Of a DNA stretch of 64,000 nucleotides, positions 12,505-25,868 are shown in pieces. How positions within the stretch are numbered: the stretch's first letter is position 1; every line of letters begins with the position of its first letter. This stretch comes from Phialocephala subalpina. Lineage: Eukaryota; Ascomycota; Leotiomycetes; Helotiales; Mollisiaceae. The translations under genes were made by a program, and so were the position numbers. The notes under the pieces are model-generated. The model saw nothing but the letters and a program-made list of their open reading frames with translations. It had not been told where the DNA came from and did no database searches. Location: contig FJOG01000010.1 in NCBI GenBank assembly GCA_900073065.1, forward strand, positions 393,178 to 457,177, written 5' to 3'.

Positions 12505-12782
12505 AATACGTGTATATTATGGCGGGGGAGGAGTCACGGAGCAGGTGATTGATGAAGGCTACGAATAAGGGTGAGGAGCTAGGAGGTTGAGATGAAGTGA
12601 TGAACAATGGCATGGAATTTTGAAAGCGTGGATTATATTGAGTTATATACCGCAGAGAACCGTCTCGAATCTCGAGTCCCATGCAGCATCTATCCTCCAC
12701 CACCTTAAACGCCACGATTACCAATATATACGACATTATTGTACATTCCTCCTCCATATCTTCATCAAGACATAGACAAGTA

Positions 12783-14865
<2,083 letters not shown>

Positions 14866-15320
14866 CGAACGTTGCCAATGAGACTGTAAGGCTGGGCGCA
14901 AGGTGGGGTGTGTCGCACGACTTAGGATGCGCAGCGCAATGCGATGCGGGAAACCCAGAGAAAACGATAGCAAATCTTAAAGTACGAGCCCGAATGCACG
15001 ATGATGAGAGAGCGAGTATCCCGGTCAAATTGTTGATTGTGAGTTGGGACATTCAGAGACTCTCTGCGTCGAATCACATCCGAACAAGCCGTCGCAAAGA
15101 GCCCTTTTTAGCTTCTAACTTCCATAACTTCGTCATCAATTTCCCTGCGTCGCGTGCGCACTTGTGCAGAGAGTGAAGAGAAGAGCAGCAAGGCGGGGAT
15201 GATAAACTCTATCCGAGCCGGACAGGGAGGTCGCACGCGTATTCGCGTGGTGGGAGGACGACCTGAAGATCAACAAACTCATTGACAACAGAACCACCAC
15301 AACTCCACTGAAACATCACG

Positions 15321-16117
15321 ATGTCGTCCTCCACCACTCCTCAAGCTGGCAGCAGCACGAAAAGACCAACATCTGCAACTCGCAGACCTATCTCGCGACC
15401 AACGACTCCTCTGCGACCCTCTTCTCGATCCTCTCTTCGCGAATCGGGCAAAGCAAGCATTGGAGGCGCATCCGATTCTCCTATTGAAGCTTTTGAGAGC
15501 AATTTCGCAGAGCTGTCGGATTCGATGGCTGATTTGGAGGCGAACTTTATGCATTTGCAGTTGATGCATGAGAGTTTGGCACGGTTTAGTGAGAACTTTG
15601 CGAGTTTTTTGTATGGGTTGAATATGAATGCTTTTTGTGTGGATTTCCCAGAGGTGAGAGGACATCGGAATCATTTTCGCTTGGGATGATTCTGATAGAC
15701 AAGATAGGCTCCTATTCCAGATTCATTCCGCAGAGCCCGTGAGCAAGATGAGCAGCATGGTAGGTGTAGCATGTCTAATGTTTGGTTCACTTAATAACAT
15801 TCGCAGGTCGCTCAACAAACTCAGACAGATTTCACGGAGAGATTGATGGAGAAACGACTTTCTTGTGGGTCTCTATTGCCAGCATTCCATGTGGTCTTTG
15901 GCTAACATGTGCCAGAACCACCGATACATCCTTCGTCGATAACCCTCCCACATCCTCCAAAGCAAGTCTCAAGTTCTCAACCCCAGCCCCAGCATCAAGA
16001 ACAGCAGGCGCCAATCGAGGAGCTCCAGCTAGTAGAGGAGGCACGGCGCGTGGTGGTCTTCGAGGTACAAGAGGTAGCGGTCTGGCTAGAGCAGCAAAGC
16101 CTCGTGGTGCGAAGTAA
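15321..16117 (+). CDS. DAM1: DASH/Dam1 complex subunit Dam1
   Basis: Four exons (15321-15653, 15708-15759, 15807-15864, 15916-16117) give 214 aa. The Dam1 core is seen at LHESLARFSENFASFLYGLNMNAFCVDFPEAPI-type sequence (exon 1-exon 2), followed by TTFLTTDTSFVDNPP and a Gly/Arg-rich basic tail ending RAAKPRGAK. The tail only reads in frame if the 51-bp intron 15865-15915 is removed. The DASH ring couples kinetochores to spindle microtubules, and Dam1 carries the microtubule-binding tail that Aurora/Ipl1 phosphorylates. A Ser/Thr/Pro-rich N-terminus before the core is normal for filamentous fungi. The stop is 71 bp from the end of BUD20, which is on the other strand. Confidence 0.87.
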
Positions 16118-16188
16118 CCAATATACCCATGATGTGATTTTGTGACCAGGAACTTATGGCTCGTTATGCATTTGTCAGGAAGGACTCT

Positions 16189-16763
16189 TCAAGTGACAAT
16201 GCTGTCTTCAAGAAAGCCTGAATTCTCCATCTCTACCTCCACGTCCTTTGTGTTCTCTTTGGCTGCTTGTCGAGGTCCATTGTCGGTTCGGAGTCCAATG
16301 GCCGCTTCGGCTTCTTTCTGAGAGTATGGCTCGTCCTTCAGTGCTTTGACTCTGTACCAAAGTAAGTCGAAATCCATGTTACATCTTCTTACACTCTCTT
16401 ACCTCCTCTTGTGTGTGCTTCCCTTCCGGTGAGTGACCATACTGTTCTCGCTCTCAAACCATTTTGCTATGAATTGGTCAGTATTATGGCGAATTTATAG
16501 CTTGGTGTTGACTCGGACCACACTCAATACAATAGTATTGCCCTAAGCCTGGAAGATCCTCAGCAGCCTTCTGACTCTTGTGCCGTTCGAGATGCTTTGG
16601 GGATCGGAGATCTTCCGAGATTTGATCCAAATCTTCGTAAAATTCAATGTCAGTCTCGGATGCATCCGTGATATCTGGAAGAACAGCCCCGGGGCAATAA
16701 GCGCAACTTACCTCGTAAACGCCTCCTTGTCTTCGTGCGTGTTGACTTCTGTGGAATACCCAT
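16189..16763 (-). CDS. BUD20: C2H2 zinc finger shuttling factor Bud20 (ZNF593 homologue)
   Basis: Four exons (16763-16712, 16632-16519, 16466-16403, 16351-16189) give 130 aa. The basic start MGIPQKSTRTKTRRRLRD, the block DLPGLGQYYCIECAKWFES with H..H in MVTHRKGSTHKRR, and the C-terminal VKALKDEPYSQKEAEAAIGL are diagnostic of Bud20/ZNF593. The C2H2 finger is assembled across intron 2, which follows CIEC. Bud20 helps release and export pre-60S ribosomal subunits from the nucleus. All four exons are short, and none is recognisable alone, so this gene is easily missed by ORF length. Confidence 0.87.
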
Positions 16764-17440
16764 GCTTGCGACAAATAGAAAGTAGAGGAACTGCCAGCTT
16801 GTCTGTCTATCAAATTTCGATAAGGTGGCTTAGTTCTGCGAGGCTGGCCTGGAGACTGAAAAATTTGTGTTTTGCGGATGCGGATCCCGAGCTTGGCGAA
16901 TCTTTGTCCCGAGGCTGTAGAACTTCAACCACTGAGAGAGCCGGCCTTGTGGAAAGAAATCGGAGCAGCTCTCGACTTTTTCTTTTTATGCGGTATTTCA
17001 CCTGAACGGCTAGCCCGGCTATATCTTCAAAGCCAGCTTGATCCTTCTAGCCCCCCTTTGTCCCCATCCACTTCCCGGTCTTGACTGACGCATATTGGTC
17101 AAATTGAGTGCAGGATCACAAGCAAGCCAGTCACGAGAAAATTTTGACCTGTCTGCAGGCGGGAATTCGAGGCCGTTATTGGTTGAATTCGACCTTGCTG
17201 ATACACCTTGCCCGGTTCTGTTTGACATCACTTCGTGGTGTTCGTACTGCACCTCTGCGCGAGAGGAGCGATCTAATAAGGCGATTTCTATTGGTGGCAG
17301 CAAGTCCCGCCCCGCCCTCGTCCATAGAACCGAGAACTCACTTATCTTGAACTGCGGTAGCTCGGCTGTCTTCAAGCTTCGTTTTCTGCGTTCTTGTTTC
17401 CTCTTCCTCCTCCAACACCACCACAACTCCACTCCACACA
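16764..17440. promoter_or_regulatory. Divergent upstream region of BUD20 and aconitase
   Basis: About 680 bp between two divergent starts. The part nearest aconitase (17380-17440) is a pyrimidine-rich CTTCCTCCTCC stretch, usual just upstream of strongly expressed fungal genes. No further site can be supported. Confidence 0.45.
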
Positions 17441-20400
17441 ATGCTGGCCTCACGCCAATTCTTGGGCGTCGCTCAGCGACGTGCAGCTGTCGTTCAACAT
17501 GGCATTCGCAGAATGGCCACTGTCAGCGATTCACCACTCGACCGCAAGGTCCGCCAGAACAACCAGGAATCGAACAACTTCATCAATTACAAGAAGATGT
17601 CCGAGAACCTGGCAATTGTGCGATCCAGACTGAACAGACCACTCACCTTCGCCGAAAAGATCCTCTACTCACATCTTGACGACCCTCACGGACAGGATAT
17701 CCAGCGAGGCGTCTCATACCTGAAGCTCCGTCCAGATCGTGTAGCTTGTCAAGATGCTACCGCGCAGATGGCGATTCTGCAGTTCATGTCTGCCGGTATG
17801 CCATCTGTAGCTAACCCAACCACTGTCCACTGCGACCATCTTATCGAAGCACAAGTCGGTGGTGTCAAGGATCTTGCCCGCGCCCAAGAGATCAATAAGG
17901 AGGTCTACGATTTCCTGTCTACATCTTGCGCCAAGTACAACATTGGTTTCTGGAGACCTGGATCTGGTATTATCCACCAAATTCTTCTCGAGAACTACGC
18001 TTTCCCCGGTGGTCTGCTTATCGGTACCGACTCTCACACTCCTAATGCTGGTGGTCTTGGGATGTGTGCCATTGGTGTCGGTATGGATTATTACTCCCGA
18101 AACATACACAAGTAGTAGACTAACTCCTGAACAGGTGGAGCTGATGCCGTTGACGTTATGGCCAACCTTCCTTGGGAATTAAAGGCACCAAAGTTCATCG
18201 GCGTCAAACTCACTGGTCAAATGTCTGGATGGACAAGTGCGAAAGGCGAGTCATCTGCGAAGCTGTTTGTTTGGGACAATTGCTAACGATCGGGCAGACA
18301 TCATCCTTAAGGTTGCTGGAATTTTGACCGTCAAGGGAGGAACTGGAGGTATATAATAACCCCTCAAGTTGTAAATTCACTAGCTAACTGAATGTCCCAG
18401 CAATCGTGGAATATTTCGGTAAGTGTATTTACTGAGTATGGTTTCCTTAGCACTTTCCTTTTCAAATCTTGTAGGGTGCACTTGCCTTAGCACACATATT
18501 GAGCGGCAGATGCACCCTACCTTCCCTAAAAGTACTTTCGAGATGGAGGAGCTTCTTCTGCTAGAGCAGCTCCTCGCTGTCGCTCTGATCTTCACTCGTG
18601 GTCTGCTCGACATCCTTCAGTTCCTCTACGCGGTCTGCTGTCTGGTCTCCAAAGCGTCTCTTCAGATCTCTCTGAGACTTCTCCGGTCTTCATTCGTGGT
18701 CTACCGGACTTTAGTCCTCAACGCCGTCTGCTGTCTCTTCAGAGCTCTCCGAGAGCTACCAGGTATGTCATACTCCAGATCCGCATTGCTTCGAGGTCTA
18801 ATGTCAATGGCAGATCTCAGCACACCTGCCCAGACCTCTCTGAGAGCTGTCAGGTCTTCACTCGTGTCCTACTCGACCTTAGTCCTCTATGCCGCCGTCT
18901 GCTGTCTCTTCGGAGCTCTCTGAGGACCCACAGCAGACCTACAGTAATTGTTGGCCAAAAACAATGTTCCGTCGAAGGAGGGACATTGGAACCCGACCCA
19001 ATGCAATCGCTCAACCCACGATCACAGCAGTCCTACAGCAAGGTCTCAAAAGTACTTTTGGCAACCTATCTCGGGGCTCTCTGGGAACCTACAGCAGACA
19101 TACAGGAGATCACAGCAGAGTTATCTCAGACGTGTCTGAACTTATAGGAGACTTGCAGCAGACTTAATAGCGAATTCTTCATGATGTATCAGCTAACGTT
19201 TCGTACTTAAGGCCCGGGGACTTCTACAATTAGTGCGACCGGAATGGGTACGATCTGGTAAGTTCAATCTCCAACAAACTGATCTTCATCATGCTAACTT
19301 GGTGGCAGCAACATGGGAGCAGAGATCGGTGCAACCACATCCTTGTTTCCCTTCAACGACCGCATGTACGACTACCTTGCTGCCACCAAGCGTTCGGAGA
19401 TTGGGGACTTTGCACGAACATATGCCAAGGAGTTGAAGCCAGATGATGGGGCCCAGTACGACGAGGTTATTGAGATCAATCTCTCTGAACTTGAGCCCCA
19501 CATCAACGGTCCTTTCACGCCTGACCTTGCTACGCCTATCTCCAAGTTCTCTGAAGCCGTCAAAGCCAACAATTGGCCTGAGGAACTCAAGGTTGGCTTG
19601 ATCGGATCCTGCACAAATTCCTCGTATGAAGATATGTCAAGAGGCGCGAGTATTGCTACCGATGCTCTCAACCACGGACTCAAGGCGAAGTCCCTCTTCA
19701 CCGTCACTCCAGGCTCGGAGCAGATACGAGCTACAATTGGTTAGAGCATCATTCCCCTTCATCTTTTCTGCTCTTTGAAGTGCTTGAAATAGGAATGCTA
19801 ACTCCAAGGTCTCGGGTATAGAACGTGACGGTCAACTTGAGACTTTCGAGCAGTTCGGTGGGGTTGTTCTTGCCAATGCCTGCGGACCTTGCATTGGTAA
19901 GTCACATCCCCAATCTTGACTTTGAACAGTGCTAATTGAATTGTAGGGCAATGGGACCGCAAGGATGTGAAGAAGGGTGAAGCTAATTCAAGTACGTCGA
20001 ATTCCGCTCTGAGTGTACCGTTCTGTCAGGAGGCGAGCTATTCGGAACCTGCTCGCCTCCTAAGACATCCATGAAAGCCCATACTGATTTCTCTATAGTC
20101 ATCTCCTCCTACAATCGAAATTTTACCGGTAGAAACGACGCTAACCCCGCAACCCATTCTTTCGTTGCTTCTCCGGACATCGTCGTTGCACTTACGCTGG
20201 CTGGCTCCCTCCACTTCAACCCTTTGACTGACAAGCTGAAGGACAAGGATGGCAATGAATTCCTTCTTTCTCCCCCAACTGGTGAGGGTCTTCCATCAAG
20301 AGGATACGACCCAGGACAAGATACCTACCAAGCTCCTCCCCCAACCCGTGATTCAGTCGCTGTTGCCGTTTCCCCTACCAGCGACCGATTGCAACTCTTG

Positions 20401-21042
20401 GAGCCTTTCCCTGCTTGGGATGGCAAGGATGCTCTTGATATCCCCATTCTCATCAAGGCTCAAGGAAAGACCACCACCGATCACATCTCTATGGCTGGCC
20501 CATGGCTCAAGTACAGAGGACACTTGGACAACATCTCCAACAACATGTTGATCGGTGCCATCAACTCCATGAACGGCGAGGCCAACAAGGTCAAGAACTT
20601 CACCACCGGTGAATTCGATGCCGTCCCAGCCACTGCCAGAGACTACAAGTCAAAGGGCATCCCATGGGTTGTCATTGGTGACTGGAACTACGGAGAGGGT
20701 TCGTCGAGAGAGCACGCTGCTCTTGAGCCCAGACATTTGGGAGGTCTTGCCATCATCACTCGATCATTCGCCCGTATCCACGAGACCAACTTGAAGAAGC
20801 AGGGCATGCTTCCTTTGACCTTCGCCGACCCAGCGGATTACGACAAGATTCAGCCAGAGGACAAGGTTGATTTGATGTGCACAGAGTTGGCAGTTGGAAA
20901 GCCAATGACCTTGAAGGTGCACCCCAAGAACGGAGATCCGGCGTTCGAAATCAAGCTTAACCACACCTTCAACGAGCCACAAATAGAGTGGTTCAAGAAT
21001 GGTTCTGCTCTCAACACAATGGCTAAGGCTCATGCTTCGTAA
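17441..21042 (+). CDS. ACO1: Mitochondrial aconitate hydratase
   Basis: Nine exons (17441-18080, 18135-18245, 18298-18348, 18401-18418, 19212-19257, 19309-19739, 19822-19896, 19947-19991, 20099-21042) sum to 786 aa. The N-terminus [16 protein letters not shown] is a mitochondrial presequence. The [4Fe-4S] ligands are present: a Cys in [11 protein letters not shown]...(the DSHTPNAGG block), and the pair in ACGPCIG; the active-site block [10 protein letters not shown] is also there. [10 protein letters not shown] and the swivelling C-terminal domain are intact. The enzyme converts citrate to isocitrate in the TCA cycle and helps maintain mtDNA in yeast. Intron 2 has a GC donor (AAAG|GCGAGT). 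Exon 4 is only 18 nt. Intron 4 is 793 bp, ten times the usual size here, and holds repeats. These joins are supported by exact family sequence on both sides. Confidence 0.93.
18419..19211 (+). repeat. 793-bp repeat-filled intron inside aconitase
   Basis: This intron (GTAAGT..TTAAG) separates EYF and GPGTS of aconitase. It contains three degenerate tandem copies of a ~75-90 bp unit with core GTCTTCACTCGTGGTCT...GTCTGCTGTCTCTTC, at about 18584-18675, 18684-18757 and 18852-18925. The right third repeats the complement-like words CAGCAGACCTACAG, CAGCAGTCCTACAG and CAGCAGACATACAG (18925-19165). A 10-bp inverted repeat GTAGGGTGCA/TGCACCCTAC sits at 18471-18480 and 18511-18520. The palindrome AAAAGTACTTT occurs near each side (18528, 19048). 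No transposase ORF is seen. Likely a non-autonomous insertion now tolerated as intron, but its class is unknown. Confidence 0.6.
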
Positions 21043-21797
21043 GGGAGTGGATGGTGGGGTTAGGGTTTCCTTAGGTAGTTGTACTCTTATGCACAATAGC
21101 ACGTCGTTTCCTAGTGTTTCTTTTGATGCGTGATGTCTGGTGTGTTTTGTTAAGTTTGCATCGGCGGGGTAAGAATATCACGAATCAAGATTGACATGAA
21201 ATCATATTACAAAAACTGCTCCTCCACTCAGTGACCGGTATTCTGGCTCCAGATGTGCAAATTTCCCGACACAGAGCATCAACTTGATTGTCCCAGCGCT
21301 ACAGGTACATTAGAAAGGATATTTGAGCCAGACATGGAGTGTCACAAGAAGCTTTTTAGTTCAAATCCATGGTAAATGTCCTCGACTTTCTGGAGCTTTG
21401 GTGTACTTTATCTGTCACACAATTAGCCTGGTATTCTCTCAACACTCACCCTTTCCAAGGACAATTTGACAGGAAAAGTACTGCAATAACCGTAGGAAAT
21501 TTGTTGCGAAACTAACCAAAATCTTTATCACAGCCTTGTCGTCATCTCAGCCTCGAGCTGCAGGGGCTTTAAGCGACGGCTTGTCGCGTGTCCAGGGCCA
21601 TGAACTTTTCAATCTAGATTTCTCAACAGCCAGTCCAAAGAATCTTTGCGACTGAAATGTTCCCAATCGACCTCCTCAAAGACTGACACAAATACGGACA
21701 TTCTGACGACATCATAATCTGTCAACTTCAAAAGCATTCACGGCAAGACTCGAACCTCGAACCTCGAACCTCGAACCTCGAGCTCCCCAAACTCAAC
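21043..21797. promoter_or_regulatory. Aconitase 3' region and rhomboid gene upstream region
   Basis: About 755 bp with no gene. A short tandem repeat of the 7-mer TCGAACC, four copies with a diverged fifth, lies at 21750-21780, just 15-20 bp before the rhomboid start codon, so it would fall in the 5' UTR. Confidence 0.6.
21750..21780. repeat. Tandem TCGAACC heptamer repeat
   Basis: Four perfect copies of TCGAACC followed by TCGAGCT, directly upstream of the start codon at 21798. Confidence 0.8.
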
Positions 21798-22841
21798 ATG
21801 GCTCCAAGTCTACCCAACTTCTCTGCGGCTCGAATGCGCTCCTATGTCTTTCGACTACCGTTATTCACGAGGGCGATGATACTGGTTATAGTGCTGCTTT
21901 GGATCGCGAGCTACATGGTTGATGTGAAGCAATGGGGAGCTTTGATACCGAAGGAGATTGGCATCAGTACATGTTCGTACTTTCTCTCTGCACCCGCAGG
22001 CACACTCAAGTCGAAAAACATAGCTAATAGGAGGGGATGATACAGTGTATAGGACGAATACGTTTCCGCTAGTCCATGCCGGCTTCTTCCACATGTTCAT
22101 GAACCTGCTGGCTTTGACCCCTTTGCTGGAACGATTTGAAGCTGAATATGGGACTCTTACTACGTTGGCTTTGTTCTTTGGACGTAGGTTTATATATGCT
22201 GCTTGCTAGCTTGTATGATGAATGGCAGTGTACTGATGGTGTTGTAGCTTTGTCGACGATTCCTGCGCTTCTGTATACCTTCATTGAGAGAGGGCTCTTA
22301 GGGATGAACACTGCGGTGCTTGGAGCTAGGTACGAACGATTCTGTGGAAACATAAAGGGTATGGATGCTGATAAAGAAGATAGTATTTGGGTGTTCACTT
22401 TGATTGCTATGGAGGCTGTCAAGACCTACAAATCGAATCCCTACTTCATGCTCGGCACAACCCAAATACCGACTTGGATCACACCATTCGTCATGGTGTT
22501 ATTCGTATCGTTCCTGATTCCGAATACCAGCTTCCTAGGTCATGTCTGTGGCCTCCTATTTGGCTATGGTTGTAAGTAATCAAGTGCCTTTTCTGGGAGA
22601 CCTTATGCTAATTGTTACAGGGGGACTTGGATACCTCAAATTCCTCGCACCACCCGACTGGGCCCTTCGATGGATAGAAGGAAAGCTGAATCTGCTTGGG
22701 AGACTACCACACTACGTCTCTGTAGACCAGAAGACGTACGGACGATACGGTGTTCTGCCAACTACGAACCCAACATTAGCACCTGCAGGAGACGGTATTG
22801 CATTAGGCTATATGGGTAGCACGCAAAGGCTAGGACCCTGA
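21798..22841 (+). CDS. Rhomboid protease, Rbd2 type
   Basis: Five exons (21798-21972, 22046-22183, 22248-22329, 22384-22571, 22621-22841) give 267 aa. The signature HAGFFHMFMNLLALTPLLERFE, the block LLGMNTAVLGAS (the catalytic serine codon AG|T is split by intron 3) and FLGHVCGLLFGYGWG with the catalytic histidine identify the Rbd2 branch of rhomboids. Six hydrophobic segments are visible. Rbd2 is a Golgi/endosome intramembrane serine protease; in fission yeast and Aspergillus it cleaves the SREBP regulator. The C-terminal tail, about 60 residues, is cytosolic and ends with an YGRYGVLPT-type motif common in fungal homologues. No defect is seen. Confidence 0.87.
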
Positions 22842-23161
22842 AGAGAGGAAAGGATAGAGGAGAGTGTATATTTCAGTGTATAAAGCAGGCATAAATCGGC
22901 GTTGCGGGACTGTTGGTGTCATTGTTTGGAACTTTGTGAGAATAGATTGATGTGATCATGAATCTTATGTGTGATTAGGAACGTACTATATATTATATAT
23001 TAATGCATCATTTTCAGAATTGATCTTGGTAATTCTACCCCTGAATGAAAGTGAATTTACTCGCGTCGGCTGTGAAGTCGCGACTCCAAACCAAAATAGT
23101 TTAAGACTTGCGAACGAGATTCTATGATGCAACTCCATGCGCTCGGAGGCCCTCTGTGAAT

Positions 23162-25238
23162 ATGGTTTCTCTTTTATGCAAGTCCTCTCCAATCCCTCTC
23201 CATCAATTACTAACTGATCAAAAGCTTCCGACGTGCTGCTTCGGCGCAATCCGCTTCTCCTTAAGGTTGGTGATCGCAACACCTAAGCTTCAAGACACCC
23301 AGTTGACAAAACGAACAGCTCCCACCCTACCTCTCCTTCCTATGCGTAGTTATCGGAGTAGCTTGGCTACTTCTCCTGCCGCTGGACGATTATTCTCGAA
23401 AGACATACATCTCCGAAAATGCTCTGCTTCCTGGACAAGTACATACGTATTTCGCTGGGAGCGACCAGAATGTATTCCGAGGCTACAAGCACGAAATTAA
23501 TGCGCTGGAAGAGAAGAGTAACATCGAGTACGCAGATCAGACGAAAAGGGATCGAGTGTCCGGCTGACAATGGGTACTTAGGGTGAATGACAAGTTAGAA
23601 GAGTTCTTCAAAGCTTCAGGCCTAAAGGTCGCGAGACAAAGCTACGAGTACAAATCTGCCGGCGAAACATATAAAGGAGAGAACATCTACGCCATACTAC
23701 ATGCCCCTCGAGGCGACGCTACGGAAGCCATCGTTCTAGTTGGAGCATGGAGGAATATCGAGGGGAAGCTTAATCGAAGCGGAGTTGCTCTCGTCTTAAC
23801 TCTGGCTCGATACTTCAAGAGATGGTCCCTCTGGTCTAAGGACATTATATTCCTGGTTACGGCGGATAGTAAGGCGGGACCACAGGCTTGGGTTGATGCG
23901 TATCATGATACGCATCAGACTCCTGCTATTGCTTCTCTGCCGTTGAAGAGTGGTGCGCTGCAGGGTGCTGTGGTTATTGATTATCCATTTGATCATCGGT
24001 TTGAGTCTATACATATTGTCTACGATGGGATCAATGGCCAGCTTCCGAATCTGGATCTCTTAAACACAGTAGTGTCTATTGCAAGCGGACAGATGGGTAT
24101 TGGAGTCTCGTTGCAGCAGATGTGGCATCATACAGACAACTACAAAGACAGACTGAAGACGATGCTTCGAGGCATGATGAATCAAGGTCTCGGTCACGCA
24201 TCTGGACCTCATAGCAGCTTCATCCCTTACCATGTCGACGCCATCACTTTACAGCCTTTTGGAGAAGGATGGCAGGATGAAATGGCTATGGGGAGAGTGA
24301 TCGAAAGTACCTTCCGAAGCTTGAACAACTTGTTGGAACATCTGCATCAGAGCTTCTTCTTCTATTTACTCATGCAAGCGAATCGGTTTGTGAGTATTGG
24401 GACGTACTTACCGAGTGCTATGTTGGTGGCTATCAACTTCACTATTATGGCTATCTTTCTTTGGGTGAAGAGTGGTGCTGTTGAGGAGGATACGACGAAG
24501 ACTGCGTCGACTATCGAGTCCGGAGAGAAGAAACAACTTGTCCTCGTACAAGAAAGAGATGCTAAAGCTCTTGTGCCAGAGGAGGTGCTCACTGTTCGAG
24601 AACGAGAGCTTTTTCTTCCTCTGGCCGTGGTGGCGGGATCCCAGTTCCTAGGAGTCTTGCCTCTATACACCTTCAACCACTTACCTCAATCCGTAAGTAC
24701 CACCTCCCGCCTCTCACTCACTTCATTACTAATTTGGTAACAGATGCTACCCTCGACATTCATCCTCTTCACCCTCCTCGCCCCCCTCCTCCCCCTCCTC
24801 CTCTCTTCCACCCTAACAACCTACTTCTCCCCCACATCTCAACAACACACCCTAATAAAAACCTTCTCTCTCCTCCTGCTAGGCCTCTTCCTATCCTCCC
24901 TCGCCACCCTAAATTTCTCCCTCGCTTTCCTAATCGGTCTCCTATCCTCGCCTCTCACCTACATCACTCCCCTCCCTCACCGACCTATTATCAAGGGGCT
25001 CTTGGCAGTGATAATGGGGTTGGTGGCACCGACGACGGTAGTGTTGGCTGGGACGTGGTATTGGGGATTGGAGTTGGGAGAGGTGCTTAAGGAGGCGGCT
25101 TTTGGGTGGGATGTTTGGGGGATGAATACGCAGGTTGTGGTTTGGTGTGTTTGGTGGCCGGCGTGGGTTGTTGGGGGGATTTTGTTGTTTGGGAGGCCGA
25201 GGGAGGAAGAGGAGGAAGTCGAGGAAGTCAAAAGTTAG
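23162..25238 (+). CDS. GAA1: GPI transamidase subunit Gaa1
   Basis: Five exons (first about 23162-23177, then 23225-23265, 23319-23527, 23582-24692, 24744-25238) give about 623 aa. LRRNPLLLKLPPYLSFLCVV is assembled from exons 2 and 3; YISENALLPGQVHTYFAGSDQ and HEINALEEK match Gaa1. The lumenal domain carries NRSGVALVLTLARYF and QPFGEGW; the C-terminal half has several membrane segments and ends EEEEEVEEVKS. Gaa1 acts in the ER membrane complex that attaches GPI anchors to proteins, in an M28-peptidase-like fold. The start is uncertain: ATG 23162 with a GC donor (TTAT|GCAAGT), or ATG 23137 with GTGAAT; both keep frame. A perfect TACTAAC branch point precedes exon 2. Confidence 0.85.
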
Positions 25239-25868
25239 GCGGTTGTATGATAGAATGTGAATAGAAGAGATGATATTCTGACGTTGGTCATTCATCTGTC
25301 CATAATCATGATCCTTCTGTCCCTGATTGCCGATGTGTATTGTCGATGTGAGGAAATTTCATGATGTGCCGTTAGTAACAAGAATATTCGACAATTCTTG
25401 GACATTTAGAGACTTTCAGGAGACACCTAAGTTACTATCTATTCAAAATTGCTGCACCACGCCTACAACTTTTGACTGCGAGAAAGCCTCAATTTCTTTG
25501 GTTCTTTGGGTAAGAGGCGTTCGGTCCTCTGTAAATATTTGTAAATCCCTGGGATTTAGAAACTTAGGGAGAGAATATTATTTTGTTTATAATAGATTCG
25601 ATATCAGCTACCTTATGTCATGTCTTACCTCTCGATGCTTCGCAACTCTTAGATAAAGTCAGAAATGCCTACAACCTGCAACGAGACGATCACAGAGAGA
25701 GCATTTTAGAGAGAGCATTTCATTGTGAAGTGCATATTCTTCATTGAATGTTTGATTACGAAGATCAACCCTCGACCAAAGCGGCCAGGTATCTCAATCG
25801 TGAAGGCAAATGCCAGTATCTCATGCTCAGAGATCTATAATACATCCCATGCCGCCAATTAATTTTTT
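25239..25868. other. Convergent 3' intergenic region
   Basis: About 630 bp between the ends of GAA1 and RPN9. The middle (25500-25700) is AT-rich. An ORF at 25327-25656 has no motif or codon structure. Nothing else seen. Confidence 0.45.

Noticed and set aside
18423..18923. 166-codon ORF inside the aconitase intron
   Set aside because: It is made of the tandem repeat units read through, has no family motif, and lies in an intron whose flanks join perfectly.
24734..25090. Pro-rich ORF overlapping GAA1 exon 5
   Set aside because: It is the shifted reading of a C-rich coding stretch; the GAA1 frame has the membrane segments.
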